Of a stretch of 64,000 bases of DNA, positions 42,109 through 50,969 are shown one piece after another. The stretch comes from Gordonia insulae (GTDB taxonomy: Bacteria; Actinomycetota; Actinomycetes; Mycobacteriales; Mycobacteriaceae). The notes under the pieces were generated by a model. It searched no databases. It was not told the DNA's origin and saw only the letters and a list, made by a program, of their open reading frames with translations. Position numbers and translations under genes: made by a program. The DNA lies in assembly GCF_003855095.1 (NCBI RefSeq), contig NZ_CP033972.1, forward strand, positions 3,534,001-3,598,000, in the 5' to 3' direction. Each line of letters starts with the position of its first letter. Within the stretch, counting starts at the first letter, position 1.

Positions 42109-42717
42109 ATGACCGTCGACATCGACCGCGAACTCCGAGTTCCACTTCACTCTCTGCCGACTCCCGCCACCGTCGCGATCATCGCTGAGCGCGACCTCCT
42201 CGACGCCGCGCTCGTGGCACTCGTCGAGCGGCTCGGGTTTCACACGGTGCTGGTCGACCTCGACCTCGAGACCGGTCCGGTGCGTCCGATGGTCGCTGTC
42301 GTACGTTCCGACGCGAATCTCGCGCGGCTGCGCTCCCGTGCGGAGATGCAGCAATGCGTCATCGCGGCGATCGGCATCGACATCCGCGATGCCCCGGGCG
42401 TGGCCATCGCCGACTCACCGCTGGCGGCGCGCCGGCTGCAGCAGGTGCTGGAGGAGACCGCGCGACGGAGACCGACGCTCCGCAATCGGGTGAACATCAC
42501 CGCGCGCGAGCTGGAGATCCTCAGCACCTATGCGCTCGGTGCCACACTTCGCGAGACGTCGCAGACACATTTCGTCGCCGAGAGCACGGTGCGCGCGCAC
42601 TACCGGCGGGTATCCCAGAGGTATGCCGACGCGGGGCGGCCGGTGAGCAACAAGTCGCAACTCCTCCTGCAGTTCATGGCGGATGGATGGGTGCAGCGCC
42701 GTCCGATGGCGGTCTGA
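42109..42717 (+). CDS. LuxR-type HTH regulator with degenerate receiver
   Basis: A 202-residue protein. The N-terminal ~115 residues resemble a receiver fold (TVAIIAERDLLDAALVALVE) but no convincing phospho-acceptor Asp is placed (VRPMVAVVRSD). The C-terminal helix-turn-helix is LuxR-like: NITARELEILSTYALGATLR then FVAESTVRAHYRRVSQRYAD. It is probably a phosphorylation-independent transcription factor. ATG 42109 follows TCAGGA. It is divergent from the gene at 41198, with which it may form a two-gene regulatory module. Confidence 0.7.
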   Translation: MTVDIDRELRVPLHSLPTPATVAIIAERDLLDAALVALVERLGFHTVLVDLDLETGPVRPMVAVVRSDANLARLRSRAEMQQCVIAAIGIDIRDAPGVAIADSPLAARRLQQVLEETARRRPTLRNRVNITARELEILSTYALGATLRETSQTHFVAESTVRAHYRRVSQRYADAGRPVSNKSQLLLQFMADGWVQRRPMAV

Positions 42718-42748
42718 GACGTGGACAGGCCGTCGTAGCCTGGAAGGC

Positions 42749-43687
42749 ATGCGCACACAACGCTGGGTGGCCACCGGATTCGGCGGACTCGACGACTTCG
42801 CCTTCATCGACGACGAACTCGGACCGCCCGGACCGGGCGAGGTCACCATCGGAGTTCGGGCCGCAGGCGTGAATCCGGCGGACCTCAAGCACACGCGACG
42901 CGTCACCGACCCCTCGCAGTTGCCGCTGCCGATCGGGTACGAGGTGGCCGGTGAGATCCTCGCGCTGGGGCCCGACACCGAGATCGCCTCGGGCGGTGGA
43001 GCTGTGGGTGATGCCGTCATGGCATTCCGGGTCGCGGGCGGCTATGCGACGGCGCTGACGGTGCCTGCGGAGAAGGTGTTCGCCAAGCCCGCGGCCCTCG
43101 ACGATCCGGCGGCCGCGAATCTGCTGCTGGCCGGGTGCACGGCCGCCGACATGGTGCGCGCGGCGCACCTGGAGCGCGACGAGACCGTCCTGCTGCACGC
43201 CGCCTCGGGAGCCGTCGGCGTGGCCCTGATGCAGCTCGCCAGGTTGCGAGGCATCCGGGTGATCGGCACGGCCGGGCCGTCGAGCTTCGACCGGGTGCGC
43301 GAATTCGGCGGAATACCAGTCGAATACGGGCCCGAGCTGGTCGACCGGGTGCGGGCCGCGGTGCCCGGCGAGGTCGCTGCCGCGCTGGACTGCGCGGGAA
43401 CCGACGAGGCCATCGACGCCTCGCTCGAGCTGGTCGCCGACCGTTCGCGGATCGTCACCATCGTCTCGCCCCAGCGCGCCGCCGCCGACGGTTTCGTCGC
43501 GCTCGGCGGGGCACAGCCGGAGAGTCTCGCGTTCCGTGACGCCGTGCGCTCCAATCTCATCCGCCTTGCCGCCGCGGGAGATCTCGTTGTCCCCATGGCC
43601 CGCACATATCCGCTCGCCGAGGCCCGTGCGGCAGTCGCCTACGTCAGCTCCGGTCACCCGGGCGGCAAGGTCGCGTTGATTCCCTGA
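42749..43687 (+). CDS. Quinone oxidoreductase/MDR family dehydrogenase
   Basis: Zinc-free medium-chain reductase of 312 residues. GVRAAGVNPADLKHTRRV and PIGYEVAGEILALGPDTE form the GroES-like domain. VLLHAASGAVGVALMQLAR is the NADPH-binding motif, and the C-terminal ARTYPLAEARAAVAYVSSGH plus GGKVALIP are standard. It reduces quinones or enones with NADPH. TAGCCT (42736–42741) lies seven bases before ATG 42749, suggesting a leaderless transcript. Confidence 0.87.
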   Translation: MRTQRWVATGFGGLDDFAFIDDELGPPGPGEVTIGVRAAGVNPADLKHTRRVTDPSQLPLPIGYEVAGEILALGPDTEIASGGGAVGDAVMAFRVAGGYATALTVPAEKVFAKPAALDDPAAANLLLAGCTAADMVRAAHLERDETVLLHAASGAVGVALMQLARLRGIRVIGTAGPSSFDRVREFGGIPVEYGPELVDRVRAAVPGEVAAALDCAGTDEAIDASLELVADRSRIVTIVSPQRAAADGFVALGGAQPESLAFRDAVRSNLIRLAAAGDLVVPMARTYPLAEARAAVAYVSSGHPGGKVALIP

Positions 43688-43698
43688 GTGTCAGGGCT

Positions 43699-45705
43699 TC
43701 AGCTGATCTCGCCGCTGTCCTGCAGCACGGTTTCCTTGGCCTCCTGGACGTCGGATTCCGCGTCTGCGGCCAGCCGCGGGATGAGGCCGCCGGCGAGCAC
43801 GTCAGCCACCTGGCGCTGCGACAATCGATGCCGGACGCCGAATGTGGTTCCCTTGGTGACATTCTCGATCGTCAACTCATCCTTGGATTCCAGAGACGCG
43901 CGGAGATCGGTGACCTTGAGCACGTCGTCCTGCTCGATGGTGTCGTGGTCGGCGGGATCATCGAACTCGACGGCGAGCACACCGAAGTTGGCCAGGTTCT
44001 GCCAGTGGATGCGGGCGAACGACTTGGCGATGACCATCCTCAGGCCGAGATGGCGCGGCGCGATCGCGGCATGCTCCCGCGACGACCCCTGTCCATAGTT
44101 CTCACCTCCCACGATGATGTGACCGCCCTCCGCCGCGGCCGCGCGCTCCGGGTAGGTCTCGTCGACCTGGGTGAAGCTGAACTGCGCCAGTTTCGGGATG
44201 TTCGACCGGAACGGCAGCGCCCGTGCACCGGCCGGGGAGATCTCGTCGGTGGAGATGTTGTCGCCGACGGTCAGCAGCACCGGCGCCTCGATGACGTCGG
44301 GGAGTTCGTCGAGTTCCGGGAGACTGGAGATGTTGGGGCCCTTCACCGGTTCGACCTTCGCCGCGGCCTCCGCAACGATCGGCTCCACCAGCATCGCCGT
44401 GTTGATCGAATGCTCCTGCGGGAAGTCCAGATGCGGGTAGGTCATCCCCACGTCGGCGGCCCAGTCGCGGGGGTCGGTGATGTGGCCGGTCAGCGCCGAC
44501 GCAGCCGCGGTCTCCGGCGAGCACAACCACACCGAGTCCTCGCGCGTCCCAGAGCGCCCGGGGAAGTTGCGCGGCATGGTGCGCAGTGAGTTCCGGCCTG
44601 TCGCAGGCGCCTGCCCCATGCCGATACAGCCCATACATCCCGCCTGGTGGATCCGTGCCCCACCGATCACGAGTTGGGTGGTCGAGCCCATCTTCGTGAG
44701 GTCGGCGAGGATCTCCCGCGACGTCGGATTCACGTCGAAACTCACCTCGGGCGCCGTCTGACGCCCGTCGATCATGGCAGCGGCGATGGCGAAATCGCGG
44801 AGCCCCGGATTGGCGCTGGAACCGATGACCACCTGGGAGATCTCCTCGCCCGCGACCTCACGCACCGGTACGACATTGCCGGGCGACGACGGCTTGGCGA
44901 TCAGCGGCTCGATCTCGGACAGGTCGATCGTGTCGGAGATGTCGTACTCGGCGCCGTCGTCGGCGAGCAGCTCGGTCCAGTCGTCCTCGCGTCCCTCGGC
45001 GCGGAGGAAGTCGCGCACCTCGTCGTCGCTCGGGAAGACCGATGTGGTGGCACCGAGTTCGGCGCCCATGTTGGCGATGACGTGGCGGTCCATCGCGGTC
45101 AACGACGCCAGCCCCGGTCCGTGGTATTCGATGATCCGGTTGACCCCGCCCTTCACGTCGTGGCGGCGCAGCATCTCCAGGATCACGTCCTTGGCCGAAC
45201 ACCATTCGGGCAGTTCGCCTTCCAACCGAACTCCCCAGATCTCCGGCATGCGGATGTTGAGCGGATGTCCGGCGATCGCGAGCGCGACCTCGAGCCCGCC
45301 CACCCCGATCGCCAACATCCCAAGCGATCCCGCGGCCGGCGTGTGCGAGTCCGAACCGACCATCGTCTTTCCGGGCGCGCCGAACCGCTGCATGTGGGTG
45401 GGGTGCGAGACACCGTTGCCCGGCTTGGAGAACCAGAGGCCGAACCGCAGGCACGCGGTGCGCAGGTACTCGTGATCCTCGGCATTCTTCTCATCGGTCT
45501 GCAGCAGGTTGTGATCGACGTACTGCACGCTCACCTCGGTGCGGGCCCGGTCGAGGTCGAGCGCCTCGAGTTCCTGCATGACCAGGGTTCCGGTGGCGTC
45601 CTGGGTGAGCGTCTGATCGATCCTGATCGCGATCTCCTCGCCGGCGGTCATCTCGCCGTGCTCGAGATGGGAGCCGATGAGTTTGCGGGCAACGTTGTCG
45701 GGCAT
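43699..45705 (-). CDS. Aconitate hydratase, Aquifex-type (putative)
   Basis: [4Fe-4S] hydro-lyase of 668 residues that would interconvert citrate and isocitrate. It matches the shorter 'putative aconitase, Aquifex type' group rather than the ~900-residue AcnA. Signatures are VGSDSHTPAAGSLGMLAIGV and VIGSSANPGLRDFAIAA, with the cluster cysteines in QAGCMGCIGMGQAPATG and one upstream. The C-terminal swivel domain has NYGQGSSREHAAIAPRHLGL. ATG 45705 follows GAGGAG; the frame is open upstream without family sequence. It may be a second aconitase or act on a related substrate; AcnA is not in this window. Confidence 0.88.
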   Translation of the reverse strand: MPDNVARKLIGSHLEHGEMTAGEEIAIRIDQTLTQDATGTLVMQELEALDLDRARTEVSVQYVDHNLLQTDEKNAEDHEYLRTACLRFGLWFSKPGNGVSHPTHMQRFGAPGKTMVGSDSHTPAAGSLGMLAIGVGGLEVALAIAGHPLNIRMPEIWGVRLEGELPEWCSAKDVILEMLRRHDVKGGVNRIIEYHGPGLASLTAMDRHVIANMGAELGATTSVFPSDDEVRDFLRAEGREDDWTELLADDGAEYDISDTIDLSEIEPLIAKPSSPGNVVPVREVAGEEISQVVIGSSANPGLRDFAIAAAMIDGRQTAPEVSFDVNPTSREILADLTKMGSTTQLVIGGARIHQAGCMGCIGMGQAPATGRNSLRTMPRNFPGRSGTREDSVWLCSPETAAASALTGHITDPRDWAADVGMTYPHLDFPQEHSINTAMLVEPIVAEAAAKVEPVKGPNISSLPELDELPDVIEAPVLLTVGDNISTDEISPAGARALPFRSNIPKLAQFSFTQVDETYPERAAAAEGGHIIVGGENYGQGSSREHAAIAPRHLGLRMVIAKSFARIHWQNLANFGVLAVEFDDPADHDTIEQDDVLKVTDLRASLESKDELTIENVTKGTTFGVRHRLSQRQVADVLAGGLIPRLAADAESDVQEAKETVLQDSGEIS

Positions 45706-45961
45706 CACGCACTCCTCGCCGCAGATCGTCTGCAGCGGCGACGTCTCCCGACAGCTCGGGTCCGAGCAGATGGGCTGTCGTCGAACCGTCGGTGGGGCCC
45801 GCCTCGGGCCCGGCCTCTGCGACGCGATCTGACGTTGCGCTCGGACTGACTCCATGGTTCCAGTCCGAGCGCGCGCCCGCCACGAGATCGGAGTGATCAG
45901 GCGCCGGATCGGTGACGTTGGGCCCACGACAGACGCGCCTTGACGGGTGCATGCTGAGGAT

Positions 45962-46597
45962 ATGAAACCCGCAACTGCCCTCACGGTCGGGGCGTTGGCT
46001 GCAGGCGCCGCGGCGGTGGGCTATCGCCGTTTCCTCCGGCAGCCGATCCTCACCTGGGGCGCCACCGATGACGAGGTGGTCGCGACCCTGCCCGGTGACG
46101 ACCTGCTGCCCGACGCGGACGGCACCTCCACCCGCGCCATCACGATCCACGCTCGGCCGGCGCACGTCTACCCGTGGCTCGCGCAGATGGGGCCGGCCCC
46201 GCGCGGCGGCGCCTACACCTACGACTGGATCGAGAACCTCCTCGGTCTGCACATGCACAGCACCGATCACGTGCTCGAGGAGTTCCAGCATCCGACGATC
46301 GGCGAGGTCATCGCGCTCGGACCGAACCGGATGCGGATCGCCGTCGCGGACGCGGGACACGCATTCGCGACGCGTTCGGAGGACGGCAACTGGGTGTGGT
46401 CGTTCACGCTCATCGACCTCGGCGACGACACGACGCGACTCATCAGCCGCAACCGTTTCCGTCTCCCCCGGTTGCGCGACCGGATCGGGATGCTGCCGAT
46501 GGAGCCGGGGTCGCTGATCATGGAGCGCAGGATGCTGCGGGGCGTCCGGGAGCGCGCCGAGACGTTGGCGCGTCGCGAGGAGGTCATCTCCACCTGA
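45962..46597 (+). CDS. SRPBCC-like protein with N-terminal membrane anchor
   Basis: A 211-residue protein. The N-terminal hydrophobic segment (ATALTVGALAAGAAAVGYRR) is a likely signal anchor. The rest is START/SRPBCC-like: STRAITIHARPAHVYPWLAQ, then GGAYTYDWIENLLGLHMHST and VWSFTLIDLGDDTTRLISRN. The function is unknown; homologues are common in actinobacteria. ATG 45962 lies seven bases after CATGCT, consistent with a leaderless start; GTG 45947 in frame is an alternative. It is divergent from the aconitase gene. Confidence 0.65.
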   Translation: MKPATALTVGALAAGAAAVGYRRFLRQPILTWGATDDEVVATLPGDDLLPDADGTSTRAITIHARPAHVYPWLAQMGPAPRGGAYTYDWIENLLGLHMHSTDHVLEEFQHPTIGEVIALGPNRMRIAVADAGHAFATRSEDGNWVWSFTLIDLGDDTTRLISRNRFRLPRLRDRIGMLPMEPGSLIMERRMLRGVRERAETLARREEVIST

Positions 46598-46625
46598 ACC
46601 CCGACGCGCCCGCCATAATCAGCGA

Positions 46626-47576
46626 ATGAACTCCTACGTGCTGGTCGTCGTGGGACTGGCCGCGCTGATCGTCGGTGCGGAAGGGCTGGTGCGTGGCGGT
46701 TCGGCGATCGCCGCTCGACTGGGGATCTCACCGATGCTGGTCGGCGTGACGGTGGTGTCGATCGGCACCAGCCTCCCGGAGCTCGCGGTCGGGATCGACG
46801 CTGCCGTACACGACGCCGGCCCGTTGGCGGTCGGCAACATCGCCGGCACCAACATCGTCAACCTCCTTCTCATCCTCGGCCTTTCCGCCGCTATGGTGCC
46901 GCTGGCATTGCGCCCGCAGACCGTTCGCCTCGATCTTCCCGTGATGGTCGCGTCTGCTCTGCTCGTGTGGGCACTGGCGGCCAATGGAACTCTCTCGCGA
47001 CTCGACGGCACGATCCTGCTGCTCCTGGCCATCGCGTACACGATCACCGTCATCCGCGCCGAGCTGACGGGCTCCGACGAACTGCCGGTCGACGCGATCA
47101 CCGCCACGGCCCCGACACCGGACCGGATCGGCTGGCGGACACTGCAGCTCGTGGCCGGGATGGCAGTGGTCATCATCGGAGCCGAGTGGCTGGTCAGCGG
47201 CGCGGTGGAGGTGGCCGGGGACCTCGGGGTCAGTGAGGCCGTCATCGGTTTGACGGTGGTGGCGATCGGGACGTCGGCGCCGGAGCTGGTCACCACCGTC
47301 ATGTCGACCATCCGCGGCGAGCGCGACCTGGCGATCGGCAACCTCATCGGGTCGAGCATCTACAACCTGACCTTCATCCTGGGCGCGACGTCGCTGTTCC
47401 GGCCACTCGAGGTCACCAGCGAACTGATCCGCATCGACCTCCCCCTGATGGCGGCTGTCGCGCTGATCTGCGTGCCGGTCTTCCTGACCGGGCGACGGAT
47501 CACGCGGGTCGAAGGGATCGCGTTCGTCGTCGGGTATGTGGTGTATCTGGTGCTGGTGATCGCGTTGCGTACGTGA
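46626..47576 (+). CDS. Calcium/cation antiporter (CaCA family, YrbG-like)
   Basis: Membrane antiporter of 316 residues with ten helices in two inverted halves. Both α-repeats are intact: VSIGTSLPELAVGIDAAVHD followed by GNIAGTNIVNL, and VAIGTSAPELVTTVMSTIRG followed by GNLIGSSIYNL. It exchanges Ca2+ for Na+ or H+. CATAAT (46614–46619) is a good -10 and sits six bases before ATG 46626, so the mRNA is probably leaderless. It is followed by short GC-rich repeats. Confidence 0.92.
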   Translation: MNSYVLVVVGLAALIVGAEGLVRGGSAIAARLGISPMLVGVTVVSIGTSLPELAVGIDAAVHDAGPLAVGNIAGTNIVNLLLILGLSAAMVPLALRPQTVRLDLPVMVASALLVWALAANGTLSRLDGTILLLLAIAYTITVIRAELTGSDELPVDAITATAPTPDRIGWRTLQLVAGMAVVIIGAEWLVSGAVEVAGDLGVSEAVIGLTVVAIGTSAPELVTTVMSTIRGERDLAIGNLIGSSIYNLTFILGATSLFRPLEVTSELIRIDLPLMAAVALICVPVFLTGRRITRVEGIAFVVGYVVYLVLVIALRT

Positions 47577-47622
47577 GGGTTCGGTGGTCTCGATACGCCG
47601 GGCTCGCTACGCTCGCTCGGCT

Positions 47623-47717
47623 ACTCGACCAACGGACGGGGGGCGCCACTCGACCAACGGGCAAGGGGGCGCCACTCGACCAGCCGGACGGCTACTCGCC
47701 CAGCGGACGGGGGCGCC
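47623..47717. repeat. Short imperfect tandem repeats
   Basis: Four imperfect units of about 20–26 bp on the theme ACTCGACCAACGGACGGGGG-CGCC start near 47623, 47648, 47674 and 47694. They are preceded by the widespread actinobacterial sequence CTCGATACGCCGGGCTCGCT (from about 47590). The block fills the gap between two convergent genes and has no coding content. It may serve as a terminator or be a decayed intergenic repeat. Confidence 0.6.
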
Positions 47718-47719
47718 GA

Positions 47720-48784
47720 TCACCCCTCGACGCGGTTGCCCTTCTCGTCCCAGTGCGCGGCGACCTTCTTGCTCGGCTGGACGCGTGGCGGCTCGCCCGG
47801 CATCTTCGGATAGCTGGGCGGATACGGCATGTCGCCGAGGCCGTTCCCGTCGTCGCGCTGCACCATCTCGAGTAGCGGCTCCAGACCGCGGCGGTGGTCG
47901 GCGATGTCGGCCATCGGATCACCGCGCCGCGCAACGAGTTCCGGAACCGTTGCGATGGTGCAGTCGTCGGGATTCACATCCGCGAGTTCGTCCCAGGTGA
48001 CCGGCGTCGACACGCGGGCGTTGGGACTGCGGCGCGCCGAGTACGGCGAGGCCATGGTGCGGTCGCGGGCATTCTGGTTGTAGTCGATGAAGATCCGCTC
48101 TCCGCGTTCCTCTTTCCACCACGCCGGGGTGACCGCGTCGGGGGCGCGACGTTCCATCTCGCGGGCAATGGCGATCACCGCGCGGCGACCCGCGATGAAG
48201 TCCCATCGCGGTTCGATCGGCACGTACACGTGGATGCCCCGCCCGCCGGAGGTCTTCGGGAAACCCTTGTAGCCCAACTCATCCAGCAATGGCGCCAAGA
48301 CCTCGATGGCGACCCGGCGGACGTCCTCGAAGTCGGTTCCGGGCTGCGGGTCGAGGTCGATGCGTAACTGATCGGGATGATCGTTGTCCGGGTCGACCGT
48401 GGGCCAACTGTGAAAAGTGAAGGTACCCAGGTTCGCACCCCACACGATGTCGGCGGGGATCGTCGGCTTGATCGCGTCTCCCGTCCTCCCCGAGGGGAAC
48501 ACGATGCGGGTAGATTCGACGTGGTCGGGCCGCTTCTTGGCGATGTGCTTCTGGTAGATCTCCTCTCCCTCGACGCCGTCCGGGAAGCGCTGGAGAAAGG
48601 TCGGCCGGTCACGGACCGCGGTCATGATCGCGCCCTGCAGCGCGATCTCCCGGTAGTAACCGACGAGATCCCGCTTGCGCCCGCCGTTTTCGCCGAGTTC
48701 GGGGAAGTAGATCTTGTCGGGATTACTGAGCCGGACGGCGACTCCGTCGACGTCCAGTTCCTCGGCGGGTGAGCGGGATGCCAT
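47720..48784 (-). CDS. LigD-type primase/polymerase domain protein (PolD)
   Basis: Stand-alone archaeo-eukaryotic primase-like polymerase of 354 residues, equivalent to the POL domain of LigD. The nucleotidyl-transfer acids are in LRIDLDPQPGTDFEDV. TSGGRGIHVYVPIEPRWDF and IFIDYNQNARDRTMASPYSA are further PolDom signatures. Such enzymes fill short gaps with rNTPs or dNTPs in end joining and excision repair. ATG 48784 is separated by one base from the ligase stop, so the two form an operon like mycobacterial ligC–polD. The C-terminus ends near PSKKVAAHWDEKG. Confidence 0.9.
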   Translation of the reverse strand: MASRSPAEELDVDGVAVRLSNPDKIYFPELGENGGRKRDLVGYYREIALQGAIMTAVRDRPTFLQRFPDGVEGEEIYQKHIAKKRPDHVESTRIVFPSGRTGDAIKPTIPADIVWGANLGTFTFHSWPTVDPDNDHPDQLRIDLDPQPGTDFEDVRRVAIEVLAPLLDELGYKGFPKTSGGRGIHVYVPIEPRWDFIAGRRAVIAIAREMERRAPDAVTPAWWKEERGERIFIDYNQNARDRTMASPYSARRSPNARVSTPVTWDELADVNPDDCTIATVPELVARRGDPMADIADHRRGLEPLLEMVQRDDGNGLGDMPYPPSYPKMPGEPPRVQPSKKVAAHWDEKGNRVEG

Positions 48785-48785
48785 G

Positions 48786-49871
48786 TCAGGAGTCCCCTTC
48801 CAACACGTCGTGCAGGTCGTAGGTGAGGGGCACCTCGAGTTGGTCGTAGGTGCAGCTCTCCGGTTCACGATCGGGGCGCCACCGCACGAACTTCACGGTG
48901 TGCCGGAAGCGATGGTTCTCCATCTGGTCGTAGGCGACCTCGACGACGAGTTCCGGCCGTATCGGGATCCACTCACCCGACTTCTCCGATCGCCACCGCG
49001 TCGGTTCGCCCGGGCTGAGTTTGTCCGGGTCGGTGCGCATCGGCTCGAACATCTCCTGCAACTCGATCCGCTTTGCGTCGGAGAACGCCCCCGCGCCGCC
49101 GACCATCCGGAGCTCACCGTCGGCATAGAGCCCGAGCAACATGGAACCGAGCCCGGTGCCGCTCTTGTGCACCCGATAGCCGAACACCACGCAGTCGGCG
49201 GTCCGCTTGTGTTTGACCTTCACCATCTCCCGTTTGCCCTCGACATAGCGGCCGTCGAGCTTCTTGCCCACCACACCGTCGAGACCCGCGCCCTCGAACG
49301 CGGTGAACCAGTCGGTGGCGATCGCCGGATCACCCGTCACCCGGCTGACCTTCAGACGTCGTTCGGCTCGACCGTCCGGGTCGATCGCCCTCAGCAACGC
49401 CTCACGACGTACCGGGAACGGTTCGTCGAGGACACTCGCCCCGCCCAGTGCGAGTGCGTCGAAGCCGATGAAGATCGCCGGCGTCTTCTCGGCGAGCATG
49501 GTGACCCGGGATTCGGCGGGATGGATCCGCTGCGCGAGCGAGTCCCAGTCCAGCCGGTGGGTGTCGCCGATCAGCGCAGGGACGCCGATCTCACCGTCGA
49601 CGACCGCCTTGTCCGGCAGCTCGTCCTTGGCCGCGGCGACCAGCTCCGGGAAGTAGCGCGCCAGGTCCTTTCCACCGCGCGATCCGATGGCCACCTCGTC
49701 GCCATCGCGAAAGATCAACGCACGAAAGCCATCCCACTTGGGCTCGTACGACCACACCGGAGCGCCGTCGGGCTGGTCGGGGACGGCCGTGACAGCTTTG
49801 GCGAGCATCGGCGCGATGGGCGGCATTACCGGGAGATCCACGGGTCCATCGTCCGATACTTGTAGTGTCAT
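48786..49871 (-). CDS. ATP-dependent DNA ligase, LigC type
   Basis: DNA ligase of 361 residues. The adenylation motif is EPKWDGFRALIF with Lys as nucleophile, followed by RGGKDLARYFPE, DGEIGV, VGKKLDGRYVEGKR and VKVKHKRTADCVVFG (motifs III–V). The OB domain ends in FRHTVKFVRWRPDREPESCT. It is a short two-domain ligase without primase or nuclease domains, as in mycobacterial LigC. It works with the polymerase at 47720. The start is ATG 49871 (MTLQVSDD) or GTG 49841. It is divergent from gluQ with only five bases between start codons. Confidence 0.9.
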   Translation of the reverse strand: MTLQVSDDGPVDLPVMPPIAPMLAKAVTAVPDQPDGAPVWSYEPKWDGFRALIFRDGDEVAIGSRGGKDLARYFPELVAAAKDELPDKAVVDGEIGVPALIGDTHRLDWDSLAQRIHPAESRVTMLAEKTPAIFIGFDALALGGASVLDEPFPVRREALLRAIDPDGRAERRLKVSRVTGDPAIATDWFTAFEGAGLDGVVGKKLDGRYVEGKREMVKVKHKRTADCVVFGYRVHKSGTGLGSMLLGLYADGELRMVGGAGAFSDAKRIELQEMFEPMRTDPDKLSPGEPTRWRSEKSGEWIPIRPELVVEVAYDQMENHRFRHTVKFVRWRPDREPESCTYDQLEVPLTYDLHDVLEGDS

Positions 49872-49876
49872 CCGCA

Positions 49877-50800
49877 ATGGATCCGGGACACACCGCGCCG
49901 CCATCGGGCCGGTTCGCGCCATCGCCGTCGGGCGATCTGCATATCGGGAATCTGCGTACGGCGGTGCTGGCCTGGCTGTTCGCTGCCACGACCGAGCGCG
50001 CCTTTCTGATCCGCATGGAAGATCTGGACCGCACCGCGGCCGGCTCCGACGTACGGCAGATGGCCGATCTGTCTGCGCTCGGGCTGACGTGGTCGCCGGA
50101 CGTGGTCTACCAATCCGAGAGGTTGGCGTCGTATCAGGCGGTGATCGATGCCCTGCACGGCGGCGGCCGCACCTTCGAGTGCTTCTGCACACGGCGGGAG
50201 ATCCAGGAGGCGCCGTCGGCGCCCCATGCCCCGGAAGGGGCCTACCCGGGCACCTGCCGAGACCTCACCGATGCGCAACGAGATGCACGTCGGGCCGCCG
50301 GCCGACCACCGGCGATACGCCTGCGCAGCGACACGGACGACTTCACCGTCTCGGATCTCCTGCATGGCCGGTACACCGGGATGGTGGACGACTTCGTCAT
50401 CCAACGCAACGACGGCACCCCCGCCTACAACCTCGCCGTCGTCGTCGACGATGCCGCCCAGGGGATCGATCAGGTGGTGCGCGGCGCCGACCTCTTGTCG
50501 TCCGCGCCCCGGCAGGCTTACCTCGCGACACTCCTCGGACACCGCCCGCCTGTATATGCACACGTGCCGATGGTGCTGAACGACAAGCGGATTCGACTGA
50601 GCAAACGCGACGGCGCGGTGACCCTCGACGATCTCGCCGAACGCGGAGTGACCGCGACACAGGTGCTCTCGCACATCGCCCAGTCGTTGTGGCTCGCCGA
50701 ATCCGGCGAGGTGGTCGACCTCCCAATGCTGGCCGAGCGCTTCCGACCCGATGCACTGCCCCGCGAGCCGTGGATTCTGACGGCCGCGGAGTGGGAGTGA
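49877..50800 (+). CDS. gluQ: Glutamyl-Q tRNA(Asp) synthetase
   Basis: Truncated GluRS paralog of 307 residues that attaches glutamate to the queuosine base at position 34 of tRNA(Asp). It has FAPSPSGDLHIGNLRTA (HIGH-like HIGN), IRLSKRD (KMSKS-like) and the zinc site FECFCTRRE plus AYPGTCRD (C-x-C ... Y-x-x-x-C). It lacks the GluRS anticodon-binding domain, which defines this family. TAGTGT at 49863–49868 lies 8 bases before ATG 49877 with no Shine-Dalgarno, so the mRNA is probably leaderless. It implies that Q-tRNA is made here; a tgt gene lies 3.7 kb downstream. Confidence 0.93.
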   Translation: MDPGHTAPPSGRFAPSPSGDLHIGNLRTAVLAWLFAATTERAFLIRMEDLDRTAAGSDVRQMADLSALGLTWSPDVVYQSERLASYQAVIDALHGGGRTFECFCTRREIQEAPSAPHAPEGAYPGTCRDLTDAQRDARRAAGRPPAIRLRSDTDDFTVSDLLHGRYTGMVDDFVIQRNDGTPAYNLAVVVDDAAQGIDQVVRGADLLSSAPRQAYLATLLGHRPPVYAHVPMVLNDKRIRLSKRDGAVTLDDLAERGVTATQVLSHIAQSLWLAESGEVVDLPMLAERFRPDALPREPWILTAAEWE

Positions 50801-50969
50801 TCCTGCCGATTGGCTGCACGGGCTTCGGCGAGGCCCGAAGTTGTCGGATCGCTTCGTAGAATGGGAGGTTTCCCCTTAGCCGAGATTTGTCGAAATATGT
50901 TGCCGCGCACCCGACCACCGGCCGAGACCGCGCACGACCCTGGACAACACCACAGTGTGGGCCACGGGA

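Noticed and set aside
43699..45984. Aconitase frame extended to 761 codons
   Set aside because: The first 93 codons are low-complexity Arg/Pro/Ser sequence with no family similarity; ATG 45705 with GAGGAG is a better start.
47623..47717. CRISPR array
   Set aside because: Units are imperfect, contiguous and lack unique spacers; there are no cas genes in the window.
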